From positions 1 to 11,251 of the forward strand of contig CABMIA010000018.1 in the NCBI GenBank assembly GCA_902386085.1: a stretch of 11,251 bases of DNA, read 5' to 3'. Below, in pieces: positions 1-7,873 of the stretch (positions within the stretch are counted from its first letter, which is position 1; each line of letters starts with the position of its first letter). The DNA is from an uncultured archaeon (GTDB lineage Archaea; Halobacteriota; Methanosarcinia; Methanosarcinales; Methanoperedenaceae). The position numbers were made by a program, and so were the translations under genes. The notes under the pieces were generated by a model. The model did no database searches. It saw nothing but the letters and a program-made list of their open reading frames with translations, and was not told the DNA's origin.

Positions 1-2746
1 ATTGCCTGTAGAGGTAAATGTCAGTTATATTTCCATCGGGAAAAACAATTATACGTTGACCATGGCTCGTGACATTACCGAGCGTAAGCGTATGGAGAAT
101 GCGCTGAGAGAGTCTGAAGTCAGGTACAAAACGATATTCGAGACAACCGGAACAGCGACAGGGGTTATCGAAGAGGATACTAAAATATCCCTGGTGAACG
201 AAGAGTATGAAAAACTCACAGGTTATTCCAGAGAGGAAGTGGAAGGTAAGAAAAGCTGGATGGAATTTGTCGTAAAAGAAGACCTGGAAAGAATGATAAA
301 GTACCACAATGAGCGGAGGATTGAACCGATGAAGGCTCCGAATAAATACGAGTTCCGGTTAATCAACAGGAACGGCAATATCAGGGATATCTTCCTTACC
401 ATTGCAATGATCCCCGGAACAAAAAGAAGCATAGGATCTCTTCTGGATATCACCGAACAAAGACGATCAGAAAAAGCGCTGAAAGAAAGCGAAGAACGTT
501 ACCGCCTCCTCGTGGAATCATCTCCGGATGGAATCATCGTCCACAACCTGCATGAACTTATTTTTGTCAATCCTGCTGCTGCAAAAATATTGGGTTCGGA
601 AAATCCTGAAGGACTTATTGGAAAACCGATACGTCAAATTATACATCCTGATTATTGGAAAATCGTCAATGAACGCCTTCATATGGAAAAAGAAGGAAAA
701 CCAGCGTCTCTTATTGAAGAGAAGATGCTAAAGCTTGATGGCACTCCCATTGATGTGGAGGTAGTTGCAATCCCCTACAAATTTGATGGTAAGTTGGAAG
801 TGCACTCCGTTGTTAGAGATATTTCCGAGCGCAAACGTGCAGATGTGGTTCTGCGAGAAAGTGAAGAAAGGTTCAAGAACATCTATGTTCAATCACCTAT
901 TGGAATAGAAGTTTATGATTCTCAAGGCAAGTTGATCGATGCAAATAAGGCATGTCTTGATATTTTTGGTGTGTCAGATGTAGAAGAAGTAAAAGGTTTC
1001 AAACTTTTTGAAGATCCCAATATTACAGATAAGATAAAAGAAACATTGCGCAGTGGTGAGATAGTAAGACATGAAGCACTTTTTGATTTTGAAAACGTGA
1101 ACAAATACAACCTTTACAAAACAACAAGATCAGGAATCATTTATTTAGATCTTCTTATTACTCCAATAGGAGAAAAAGAAAATGCGGTTTCAGGCTATTT
1201 GGTCCAGGTTCAGGACATTACCGTGCGCAGGCGGGCTGAGGAGCAAATAAGAGAGCAAGCTGCTCTTCTCGATAAAGCACAGGATGCTATTTTAGTCCGG
1301 AATTTAGAAGGCAGCATCACCTACTGGAATAAAAGCGCTGAACGTCTTTATGGCTGGGCAGCAGAGGAAGTCATAAGTAAAAATGCCAATGAGCTTTTGT
1401 ATAAAGATATAGAAGAATTATCGCAACCCATTAAAGTTCAGAAGATCGTGATTGAGAGAGGAGAATGGAGCGGTGAGCTGCACCATGTAACAAAAGACGG
1501 CAGAGAAATCACAGTCGAAAGCCGCTGGACCCTGATGCATGATAATGAAGGAAAACCAAAATCAATACTTGTTATAAATACTGATATAACCGGGAGAAAG
1601 AAGCTCGAAGAACAATTCCTGCGCGCCCAGCGCATGGAGAGCATAGGTACGCTCGCAGGCGGCATAGCGCATGACATTAACAATGTTCTTGCGCCGATAA
1701 TGCTGTCACTGGAACTATTAAGTGAAAAATTCACGGATAATGAAAGCCGGAAATTGATTGATATTCTTGATCGAAGCGCCAGGCGCGGAGCCAGCCTGAT
1801 AAAGCAGGTTCAGTCATTTGCGCGAGGCGTAGAGGGTGAACGCATGCCTCTTCAAACAGCGCACCTTATATCAGAAATAAGACAGATAGCAAATGAGACA
1901 TTCCCGAGATCCATCGAGATCAGAACCGATATAGGGAAAGACCTCCAGACCATATCGGGGGATGCCACTCAACTGCACCAGGTCCTGATGAACCTATGCG
2001 TGAACGCCCGCGACGCTATGCCTGATGGCGGTATCCTCTCCATATCTGCTGAAAATATTTTCATTGACGAAAACTTCGCTGATGTTAATATTGAAGCCAG
2101 GGTTGGTCGTTATATCGTAATTGCTGTCACGGATACCGGAACCGGTATTCCTCCTAAAATAATGGGCAGGATCTTTGAGCCCTTTTTCACAACAAAAGAG
2201 CATGGTAAAGGCACTGGACTTGGTCTTTCTACCGCTCTTGGGATTGTGAAAAGCCACGGCGGATTTATAAATGTGTATAGCGAAACCGGAAAAGGAACGA
2301 CATTCAAAGTTTATTTGCCTGCAATTACAGCAACTGAAATACAAAAAGTTGAGGAGCCGCGTGAACATGCCACAGGGCACGGAGAATTAATTCTCGCTGT
2401 TGATGATGAAAAACAGGTTCGTGACATCACAATTTCAGTGTTAGAAAAACACGGATACAGCGTGCTTACGGCATGTAACGGGATGGAGGCAATAGCGTTA
2501 TATAAACAAAACAGAGAAGAAATCAAACTTGTTCTGATGGATATGATGATGCCGGTTATGGACGGGCTGGCAGGCATTCAAGAGTTGCGTAAAATCAATC
2601 CGGAACTAAAGATCATTGCAGCAAGCGGATTAACGGAGAAAGACAAGCTAACAAAAGCCGCAGGCATGATGAACGCTTTTTTAACAAAGCCTTACACGAC
2701 CGGGAAATTGTTGAGAACCATACACGAGGTTCTGAGCGCAGAATAA
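1..2746 (+). CDS. Multi-PAS hybrid sensor histidine kinase with C-terminal receiver (5' partial)
   Basis: Signal-transducing kinase: stacked PAS sensors control autophosphorylation of a histidine, with relay to a fused receiver aspartate. The visible part is 914 residues and starts inside the tail of a PAS domain (MARDITERKR at 21-30), so the true start lies upstream; the first in-frame TTG is not a credible start. Four PAS domains follow at about 37-155, 163-280, 286-410 and 418-535, each ending in a DIT/DIS-ER/RR linker. HisKA carries the H-box GGIAHDINN with H557. The ATPase domain shows the N-box NLCVNARDA (N668), DTGTGIP (711-717), FEPFFTTK and GKGTGLGL. The receiver (about 796-910) has the acidic pair D801/D802, phospho-acceptor D847 in LMDMMMP and K896 in TKP. 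No transmembrane segment is visible, so it is probably cytosolic, sensing an intracellular or redox cue (inference). No output regulator lies next to it, and the ligand cannot be read from sequence. Confidence 0.93.
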   Translation, partial: LPVEVNVSYISIGKNNYTLTMARDITERKRMENALRESEVRYKTIFETTGTATGVIEEDTKISLVNEEYEKLTGYSREEVEGKKSWMEFVVKEDLERMIKYHNERRIEPMKAPNKYEFRLINRNGNIRDIFLTIAMIPGTKRSIGSLLDITEQRRSEKALKESEERYRLLVESSPDGIIVHNLHELIFVNPAAAKILGSENPEGLIGKPIRQIIHPDYWKIVNERLHMEKEGKPASLIEEKMLKLDGTPIDVEVVAIPYKFDGKLEVHSVVRDISERKRADVVLRESEERFKNIYVQSPIGIEVYDSQGKLIDANKACLDIFGVSDVEEVKGFKLFEDPNITDKIKETLRSGEIVRHEALFDFENVNKYNLYKTTRSGIIYLDLLITPIGEKENAVSGYLVQVQDITVRRRAEEQIREQAALLDKAQDAILVRNLEGSITYWNKSAERLYGWAAEEVISKNANELLYKDIEELSQPIKVQKIVIERGEWSGELHHVTKDGREITVESRWTLMHDNEGKPKSILVINTDITGRKKLEEQFLRAQRMESIGTLAGGIAHDINNVLAPIMLSLELLSEKFTDNESRKLIDILDRSARRGASLIKQVQSFARGVEGERMPLQTAHLISEIRQIANETFPRSIEIRTDIGKDLQTISGDATQLHQVLMNLCVNARDAMPDGGILSISAENIFIDENFADVNIEARVGRYIVIAVTDTGTGIPPKIMGRIFEPFFTTKEHGKGTGLGLSTALGIVKSHGGFINVYSETGKGTTFKVYLPAITATEIQKVEEPREHATGHGELILAVDDEKQVRDITISVLEKHGYSVLTACNGMEAIALYKQNREEIKLVLMDMMMPVMDGLAGIQELRKINPELKIIAASGLTEKDKLTKAAGMMNAFLTKPYTTGKLLRTIHEVLSAE

Positions 2747-2791
2747 AGAGACCGCTTTACAAAGAGTAACTAAAATCAATGAAAATTAGAG

Positions 2792-2811
2792 GTTCCGGTA
2801 ATAACCGGAAC
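2792..2811. terminator. Hairpin between convergent genes
   Basis: A perfect 8-bp inverted repeat (GTTCCGGT, loop AATA, ACCGGAAC) lies between the kinase stop (2746) and the FtsZ-like stop (2816). On the minus strand it starts 4 nt after the stop codon and is followed by a T-rich stretch. It could end transcription of the minus-strand gene or stabilise 3' ends of both. Archaeal termination depends mainly on T-runs, so the role is inferred. Confidence 0.4.
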
Positions 2812-2815
2812 AACA

Positions 2816-3988
2816 TCATCTTGTTAAATACCAGAGCAAGACTAAAATTATTATTAATATTACAATAATCCAGATATAATTGCTCTTTTGTTCCTTCACC
2901 GGCTCGGGTTTTGGCGGTTCCACCTTCACAACAGGCTTTGGCTTTGGAGCTTCTACCTTAGGTTTCTCAGGCTCAGGTTCAGGCGGCTTTTCTTCAACCA
3001 CCACTTTTTCTTTTACCTCTCCGGTAACGAACGGGCTCTCGACACCTGTAAGCACTGCCATGACGCGGACACCGCCAGTCAGGTTGTTATCGACTTTTGC
3101 GCCCCAGATGATCCTCTTGGTGTTGGGGACCTTATCCATTATAAGCTCGCCCGCCACAGCAACTTCTTCCAGCGTCAGGTCCTCGCCACCCACGATGTGT
3201 ACGAGAACGCCGTAGCTTGCGGATATATCCCTGACATCAAGGAGCGGTGTGCTGATAGCCTGAGCCACAGCTTTCTCGACCCTGTTCTGGCCGTCGCTTT
3301 CACCTATCCCGATAGAAGATACTCCCCCGCGTTCCATTACCGCGCGAAGGTCTGCATAGTCAAGGTTAACAAGGCTTGGCTGTGTTATCGTGTCTGTAAG
3401 GTTCTTTACAAATGCGCCTACAAGCGCGTTTGCTACATTCAGGGCCTCTTTTAACGGCAGGTTCCCGGCCACTTCTCTTAATTTCGAGTTATCTATAATC
3501 ACCACGGAATCGCAGGATTTCGCGAGCAGTTCGATCGCTTCACGTGCCTTTTCTCTCCTGGACATCTCGATAGTGAAAGGGATTGTCACACAACCGATAG
3601 TGAGTGAGCCAAGTTCGCGTGTTATTTCTGCGACCACGGGTATAGCGCCAGTCCCGGTTCCTCCACCCAATCCTGCTAAAAGGAAAACAAGATTCGAACC
3701 TTCAAGTTCTGCTTACAGTTCATTGATGTTCTCTCTTGTAGCCTGTGCACCCATTTCCGGGAAGCCTCCGCATCCGTGCCCTTTGCACAACTTTTCCCCG
3801 AGAAGAACCAGTTTATCTGCTTTTTGAATATAAAGATGATTAACATCCGTATTCGCAGCAATAATCCTGCCGCCAGCCATTCCTTTTTGTGCTATCCATG
3901 TCGTGATATTACAACCCGCGCCACCCAGCCCGACTACGGCAACAGATGGTTTTGCTGTTTTTGCAAACTCTTTTAAATCGGTAACCAT
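2816..3988 (-). pseudogene. ftsZ: FtsZ-family GTPase with C-terminal membrane anchor, interrupted by in-frame TAA
   Basis: Tubulin-superfamily GTPase of the FtsZ type, which polymerises with GTP to form a division scaffold. Both halves are in the same frame, so the break is a nonsense codon and not a frameshift: 91 codons, TAA at codon 92, then 298 more. Motifs run in the expected order: VGLGGAGCN (T1), AANTDVNHL (T2), GHGCGGFPEMG (T3), GGGTGTG at 108-114 (T4), and the T7 loop NLDYADL with N208, D210 and D213, the catalytic NxDxxD. This fits FtsZ better than CetZ. Residues 323-368 are a Pro/Glu/Lys-rich linker, and 371-387 (IWIIVILIIILVLLWY) form one hydrophobic helix followed by LTR, an unusual tail for FtsZ. 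I chose the ATG at 3988 because AAGGAGG lies 11 nt upstream; the longer TTG start at 4012 would put that site inside the gene. If the TAA is a sequence error, this is an intact 390-residue protein. Confidence 0.82.
3713..3715 (-). other. In-frame TAA inside the FtsZ-like gene
   Basis: The minus strand reads AAC ATC AAT GAA CTG TAA GCA GAA CTT GAA. FtsZ homology continues on both sides in the same frame, through the T3 loop before and the GGGTGTG loop after. One base change from AAA, CAA or GAA would produce it. Neighbouring genes (kinase, SRP54, ubiD, acnX) end in TAA, so this codon is read as a stop here; general recoding is unlikely. Either a real nonsense mutation or a base error. Confidence 0.9.
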
Positions 3989-4044
3989 TGCTTTTAAAGC
4001 CTCCTTGAACAAAATTAATTTGGCTATATTTTAATAGCTATTTT

Positions 4045-4060
4045 ACTATATAAATCTTTT
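4045..4060 (-). promoter_or_regulatory. TATA/BRE promoter of the FtsZ-like gene
   Basis: The minus strand reads AAAAGATTTATATAGT, a purine-rich BRE-like element followed by a TATA box, in the 105-nt gap after the SRP54 stop. It is about 60 nt upstream of the chosen ATG at 3988, so a start site about 25 nt downstream would leave a leader of roughly 35-40 nt containing the AAGGAGG ribosome site. This suggests the FtsZ-like gene has its own promoter as well as any read-through from SRP54. Confidence 0.55.
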
Positions 4061-4093
4061 CAAATGCCTTATTCAGATACCAAGCGCCGCAAC

Positions 4094-5413
4094 TTACATT
4101 CCCAGTTTCTTCATCATTTTCTGCAGGTTAAATTTGTTGCCCATCATACCTTTCAAAGCTTTTTGCATTGTTTTATGGTACTTCAAAAGCTCGCGCACCT
4201 CTTCGTATTTTGTCCCCGAACCGCGCGCTATCCTTATGATCCGCTGGCTATTTACATGACGTGGATCCTCAAGTTCCTTATCGTTCATCGAATCCATAAT
4301 GTACTTGTACTTTTTTATTTTTTCCTGGGTGACGGTGTAAGTATCATCTGAGATTTTCATTCCGAGTTTACCCATCGGGAGCATTTGCATCACCTGTTTG
4401 AGGGGACCTATCTTATTCATCGCTTCCATCTGTTTGTACATATCTTTCAACGTAAACTTCCCGGAGAGCATTCCTTCCATGTCGATGTCCTCGGTTTTCA
4501 GGGTCTCTTCTGCTTTCTCGATAAGGGATTTGATATCTCCCATACCGAGAAGTCGCGAAATAAACCTGTCAGCTTCGAACTTTTCAAGGTCTTCTGTTGT
4601 CTCCCCGACGCCGATAAAAGCGATCGCCGAATCGGTTTCTGATACAGCCGACATAGCGCCTCCTCCTTTAGCCGTGCCGTCCAGTTTTGTTATGACCACG
4701 CCCGTTATTCCGATAGACTTATTGAAAGCTGCTGCCTGGTCGCTTGCGAGCTGCCCCATTGCGGCATCAATGACCAGGAGCTTGTGATCCGGCGCTGCAA
4801 CTTTATGAATATCTTCCATTTCTTTTATCAGGTCTTTTTCAAGCGCATGTCTTCCGGCCGTATCGATTTTCTTTACGTCGTATTTCTCAACGACCTTCAA
4901 CCCGCGCTGCGTTATGGCGACTGCGTCCTTGACATCCTTTTCCCCATAAAAGAAGATGCCCATCCTGTCGCACAATGTCTTTAGCTGGTCGTATGCTCCG
5001 GCCCTGAAAGTATCAGCGCATACTACCGCAGTTCTCAGTCCTTTCCTCTGGAAATAGCGCGCTAACTTGGCAGTCGTGGTTGTTTTGCCGCTTCCCTGCA
5101 AGCCCACCATCATTATTGTCTGGGGGCCAAGCTTCACGTTCGCGGTTTTCCCGAGTATATTGATGAGTTCCTGATAAACGATGCGAATTACATGCTCCCT
5201 CGGGTTCATTCCGCTGGGCGGCTCTTCTTTGAGTGACCGCTGCTTTATTTTCTGGGATAATGTCATTACGAGCTTGACATTCACGTCTGCCTGGAGCAAG
5301 GCCCTCTGGATATCACGAACTGCCTCGTCCACTGTCTTTTCATCTATCCTGCCTGCTCCGACAAGTTTCTTTAATGCGCCCTGTAGGGATTCGCCCAGTT
5401 TATCCAGTACCAT
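4094..5413 (-). CDS. srp54: Signal recognition particle GTPase SRP54
   Basis: Protein subunit of the archaeal signal recognition particle. It binds 7S RNA and signal sequences of nascent membrane and secreted proteins, and docks with FtsY at the membrane. The 439 residues match the usual archaeal length of about 440-450. The N domain is at 1-90, including the family-typical stretch [13 protein letters not shown]. The GTPase domain has the P-loop [15 protein letters not shown] (from 104), [15 protein letters not shown] (184-189) and [11 protein letters not shown] (from 242). The methionine-rich M domain (about 300-439) contains the RNA-binding signature [11 protein letters not shown] and ends in MMKKLGM. 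Slightly odd: the strand before DTAGR reads DVKKI, where the family usually has hydrophobic residues (such as DVIIV). The start is an ATG, with a TATA-like element about 45-60 nt upstream. No other SRP component is in the window. Confidence 0.97.
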   Translation of the reverse strand: MVLDKLGESLQGALKKLVGAGRIDEKTVDEAVRDIQRALLQADVNVKLVMTLSQKIKQRSLKEEPPSGMNPREHVIRIVYQELINILGKTANVKLGPQTIMMVGLQGSGKTTTTAKLARYFQRKGLRTAVVCADTFRAGAYDQLKTLCDRMGIFFYGEKDVKDAVAITQRGLKVVEKYDVKKIDTAGRHALEKDLIKEMEDIHKVAAPDHKLLVIDAAMGQLASDQAAAFNKSIGITGVVITKLDGTAKGGGAMSAVSETDSAIAFIGVGETTEDLEKFEADRFISRLLGMGDIKSLIEKAEETLKTEDIDMEGMLSGKFTLKDMYKQMEAMNKIGPLKQVMQMLPMGKLGMKISDDTYTVTQEKIKKYKYIMDSMNDKELEDPRHVNSQRIIRIARGSGTKYEEVRELLKYHKTMQKALKGMMGNKFNLQKMMKKLGM

Positions 5414-5458
5414 AAGTCTGCTGTTTTTGAAAATTCTTTTTCTAATCTGGAATAGAAG

Positions 5459-5475
5459 GATATATATTTATTCCA
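5459..5475. promoter_or_regulatory. Bidirectional TATA region between SRP54 and the small basic protein
   Basis: GGATATATATTTATTCC is A/T-rich on both strands and lies in the only gap between the divergent genes. It is about 45-60 nt from the SRP54 start and 32-48 nt from the ATG at 5507. It can act as a TATA box in either direction; whether one or two transcription factor B sites are used cannot be told from sequence. Confidence 0.45.
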
Positions 5476-5476
5476 A

Positions 5477-5500
5477 TGGTAGTTGACCAGTGGTAGTTGA
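5477..5500 (+). repeat. Direct repeat TGGTAGTTGA, possible operator
   Basis: Two identical 10-nt copies (5477-5486 and 5491-5500) are 14 nt apart, between the TATA element and the ATG at 5507. That position, around the predicted transcription start, is where archaeal repressors often bind. The spacing is above one helical turn, and no binding protein is known from the sequence. Confidence 0.35.
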
Positions 5501-5506
5501 GAAGGT

Positions 5507-5710
5507 ATGAGCATAGAGTTTACAGGGATCAATAAAGAGACTGCTGCAGGAGAGATCAAGAATTTCCTTGATTCCTGTCCTGATGATGCTATATTTAAAA
5601 TGGTGATAAACTCAAAAAGGGGTAACCTCAGGATCAAGGTCAAGAATGCAGGCAAAAGCAGAATAAGAAAATTACTGGGCAGGTTCAGAAGGAAGAAATC
5701 AAATGTGTAA
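5507..5710 (+). CDS. Small basic hypothetical protein (67 aa)
   Basis: Not recognised as a named family. It is hydrophilic, with no signal peptide or membrane helix. The first half is mildly acidic (KETAAGEIKNFLDSCPDDA) and the last 20 residues are strongly basic (RIRKLLGRFRRKKSNV), which would suit binding of nucleic acid, ribosome or acidic membrane lipid; this is inference from charge only. Support for it being real is the clean ATG 32-48 nt after an A/T-rich TATA element, divergent placement from SRP54, and a believable soluble composition that the opposite-strand reading lacks. GAAGG ends one base before the ATG, too close for a normal ribosome site, so translation may be from a short leader. 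Its 3' end overlaps the convergent small membrane protein by 12 nt. Confidence 0.6.
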   Translation: MSIEFTGINKETAAGEIKNFLDSCPDDAIFKMVINSKRGNLRIKVKNAGKSRIRKLLGRFRRKKSNV

Positions 5711-5899
5711 TACATCAAGGGCGATGTCCCCAAGAGCATAAATTATCAGGGCAAGAAGAGTTATGATAACCCCAAGATGGATCTGTTTACTGTGATTATA
5801 GAACGCTGTCTCAACTATTGTTATGAAGACCAGGAGTAAAAACCCGAGGATTATTCCAAGACCGAGGCGCAGGGCAACATCATATAATACCTGATACAT
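5699..5899 (-). CDS. Small two-helix membrane protein (66 aa)
   Basis: Not recognised as a named family. Two hydrophobic segments, about residues 12-32 (LGLGIILGFLLLVFITIVET) and 42-61 (LGVIITLLALIIYALGDIAL), are joined by a short polar loop, YNHSKQIH, so the protein probably forms a membrane hairpin. The ATG at 5899 lies about 25 nt downstream of the palindromic TATA element centred near 5924. That spacing predicts a leaderless or nearly leaderless transcript, consistent with the lack of a ribosome site. It is divergent from ubiX and shares that promoter region. Function is unknown. The hydrophobic pattern supports a real gene, but its small size leaves doubt. Confidence 0.55.
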   Translation of the reverse strand: MYQVLYDVALRLGLGIILGFLLLVFITIVETAFYNHSKQIHLGVIITLLALIIYALGDIALDVLHI

Positions 5900-5916
5900 G
5901 CCAAGTAATTGAAATG

Positions 5917-5939
5917 GGATTATATAATCCTATTTAAAA
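5917..5939. promoter_or_regulatory. Divergent promoter of ubiX and the small membrane protein
   Basis: GGATTATATAATCC (5917-5930) is a perfect 14-bp palindrome with a TATA core. It is placed about 25 nt before the minus-strand ATG at 5899. The adjoining TATTTAAAA (5931-5939) is about 50 nt before the ubiX ATG at 5985 and could serve the plus strand. Together they read as a compact two-way archaeal promoter. Confidence 0.5.
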
Positions 5940-5984
5940 ACAGTCGATACAAAACTATTCAAACAATTAAACCAACTATATTGC

Positions 5985-6548
5985 ATGAACTTTGAGGTCA
6001 TTATAGGCATCAGCGGGGCTTCAGGCGTCCAGTACGGTATACGGATCCTTGAAACCCTGAAAGACATGAGAAACGTTGAAACTCATCTGGTCGTCTCCGA
6101 GTCCGCAAAAAAACTTATCGAGATCGAGACTGATTTTTCAGTGCAGGGGGTAGATGAGCTTGCAGATCATGTTTACAGCGATGATGATTTTACCGCCCCG
6201 ATAGCAAGCGGCTCCCACAGGTCAAAAGGCATGATAGTGGCGCCGTGCAGCATGAAAACGCTGGCTTCCATAGCAATAGGGATGTCCGATACACTGATCT
6301 CGCGAGCGGCAGATGTTTGCCTTAAGGAGAAACGCCCTCTTGTTTTAATGACGCGTGAAACGCCCCTCAATCTGATCCATATAGAGAACATGGAAAGGGC
6401 GATCAGAGCAGGTGCATCCATCCTGCCTGCCTGCCCGGCATTTTATTCAAAACCAAAATCGATTGACGATATAATTGATTTTATGGCAGGACGGGCGCTT
6501 GACCTCATGGCAATCGAGCATAATTTGTACAAGCGGTGGCGTGAATGA
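5985..6548 (+). CDS. ubiX: Flavin prenyltransferase UbiX
   Basis: Joins a dimethylallyl group to reduced FMN, making prenylated FMN, the cofactor of UbiD decarboxylases. It is a cytosolic flavoprotein of the Rossmann-like flavoprotein family. The 187 residues are a normal full length. Visible signatures are GISGASGVQYG at 8-18 (FMN phosphate loop), VSESAKK at 37-43, SGSHRSKGMIVAPCSMKTLASIA at 75-97 (flavin and prenyl-phosphate pocket), RAADVCLKEKRPLVL, RETPLNLIHIENM at 124-136, and YSKPKSIDDIIDFMAGRALD near the C-terminus. The ATG follows the A/T-rich promoter region with no clear ribosome site. Its TGA overlaps the ubiD start by 4 nt (ATGA), so the two are translationally coupled and UbiX very likely supplies the next enzyme. 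Confidence 0.96.
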   Translation: MNFEVIIGISGASGVQYGIRILETLKDMRNVETHLVVSESAKKLIEIETDFSVQGVDELADHVYSDDDFTAPIASGSHRSKGMIVAPCSMKTLASIAIGMSDTLISRAADVCLKEKRPLVLMTRETPLNLIHIENMERAIRAGASILPACPAFYSKPKSIDDIIDFMAGRALDLMAIEHNLYKRWRE

Positions 6549-7798
6549 GTTTCAGGGGATTTATAGACCGGCTCGGATCCCTGGGAAAACTTACGGAAAT
6601 CGAAAAGCCCCTGTCGCCCGTTTACGACGTGTCTGCAACTGTGGGGAAAGAGCCCACCCTGTTCACGAACGTTAACGGGTCGAAGGTTGTCATGAATATT
6701 ATGGGTTCACGTGAACTGCTTGCAGGGGCTCTGGGCGTGCCGCCTGAAAGAATAATTCATCATCTTTCGTCAAGGCCGGTGGACGGGAAAACGAAACTTG
6801 TTAAGGATTCGCCAACAAAGGAAGTCGAGGAAGACCCCGACCTGCCAAAGCTTCCGATACTTACGCATTTTGAAGGGGACGGTGCCCCGTATATTACAGC
6901 AGGCGTTGTGGTGTCGGAATACGAGGGGGTGATGAACGCCTCGATACATCGGCTCAGGGTGATAGGAAAAGATAAACTTGCAGCGCGGCTTGTGGAATTC
7001 AGGCACACCTATAATCTTTATAAAAAGGCATCGGAAAGGGGCGAAAGGCTTCCAGTTGCCATCGCGATAGGCATCGACCCCGTGACGCTGTTTGCGGTCT
7101 CAACGCGCGTGCCTGAAGGAAAGGAGTGGAATTATGCATCGGCGCTGGCTGGTGAGCCGATCGAGTTATTCAAGTGCCAAAATGGCATCAAGGTGCCGCA
7201 TGCGGAGATCGTGCTTGAAGGATACATCCATCCCACCGAACTTGCAGATGAAGGACCGTTCGTTGATATAAGCGGGACTTTTGATATAATCAGGAAACAG
7301 CCTGTCATTCACCTCACGAATATGATGCACCGGAATGATCCCATCTACCATGCGCTAATGCCTGCAGGGGGCGAGCATCATATACTCATGGGCGTTCCCT
7401 ATGAGCCGCTGATATTCAATGAAGTGAAAAAAGTGGCGGATGTGATGAACGTCGTCCTCACGCCTGGAGGCTGCTGTTATTTCCATGCCGCGGTGCAGAT
7501 ACATAAAAATAACGATGAAGAGGCAAAGAAGGCGATCGATGCTGCTTTTGCGGTGCACAAGAGCCTGAAGCACGTGGTAGTCGTGGATGATGATATTAAT
7601 ATTTTCGACCCGAACGATATTGAATTTGCGATCGCAACAAGGGTGAAAGGCGATGAGGACATATACGTTTATCCGAATGTCAGAGGCAGTACGCTTGACC
7701 CGCGCTCGGTTGACGGCATCGGGACGAAGGTGGGGATAGATGCGACGATGGATCTGAGTAAGAAATGGAAGTTTGAGAGGGTGAAGAGACCAAAATAA
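6545..7798 (+). CDS. ubiD: UbiD-family decarboxylase, probable anhydromevalonate phosphate decarboxylase
   Basis: Prenyl-FMN-dependent, reversible decarboxylase, 417 residues. The archaeal branch includes anhydromevalonate phosphate decarboxylase, which converts trans-anhydromevalonate 5-phosphate to isopentenyl phosphate in the modified mevalonate pathway. Coupling to ubiX and an aconitase X gene 1.6 kb downstream support this role. Visible signatures are NASIHRLRVIGKDKLAAR (131-148), the cofactor and metal region; DEGPFVDISGTF (235-246) with E236 and D241, where many UbiD proteins have a second Glu; and VVDDDINIFDPNDIEFAIATR (346-366). LTPGGCCYFHAAVQI (305-319) is also family-like. The ATG lies inside the end of ubiX. 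Alternatives are another UbiD function such as menaquinone-type synthesis. UbiD family is near certain; the exact substrate is inferred. Confidence 0.93.
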   Translation: MSFRGFIDRLGSLGKLTEIEKPLSPVYDVSATVGKEPTLFTNVNGSKVVMNIMGSRELLAGALGVPPERIIHHLSSRPVDGKTKLVKDSPTKEVEEDPDLPKLPILTHFEGDGAPYITAGVVVSEYEGVMNASIHRLRVIGKDKLAARLVEFRHTYNLYKKASERGERLPVAIAIGIDPVTLFAVSTRVPEGKEWNYASALAGEPIELFKCQNGIKVPHAEIVLEGYIHPTELADEGPFVDISGTFDIIRKQPVIHLTNMMHRNDPIYHALMPAGGEHHILMGVPYEPLIFNEVKKVADVMNVVLTPGGCCYFHAAVQIHKNNDEEAKKAIDAAFAVHKSLKHVVVVDDDINIFDPNDIEFAIATRVKGDEDIYVYPNVRGSTLDPRSVDGIGTKVGIDATMDLSKKWKFERVKRPK

Positions 7799-7826
7799 CC
7801 GCGATGAGTGCAATTAACGCAGATAC
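7796..7826 (-). repeat. Degenerate CGCAGAT-type repeat at the ubiD stop codon
   Basis: TAACCGCGATGAGTGCAATTAACGCAGATACC-like sequence starts on the ubiD stop codon. With two single-base gaps it aligns to the reverse complement of 9009-9043, sharing AACCGC, GATGA and a 12-nt exact block AACGCAGATACC. It is a decayed copy in inverted orientation relative to the one at 9009-9043, and the two bracket the toxin-antitoxin segment. Confidence 0.55.
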
Positions 7827-7873
7827 CAATTAAGAGTAATTTACTTATGTCAGTGTGCTATAACTAACATATA

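Noticed and set aside
3713..3715. Pyrrolysine or other recoding of the stop codon
   Set aside because: The codon is TAA, not TAG, and neighbouring genes end in TAA. No recoding signal was recognised.
3670..3715. Frameshift in the FtsZ-like gene
   Set aside because: Both parts share one frame; the homology continues across the TAA without gain or loss of bases.
2880..3827. Plus-strand open frames opposite the FtsZ-like gene
   Set aside because: They are Ser/Thr/Pro- or Arg/Phe-rich mirror readings of the coding strand, without ribosome sites.
5371..5739. Minus-strand 122-residue frame across the start of SRP54 and the small basic gene
   Set aside because: It crosses the SRP54 promoter and overlaps two better-supported genes; its hydrophobic composition reflects the other strand.
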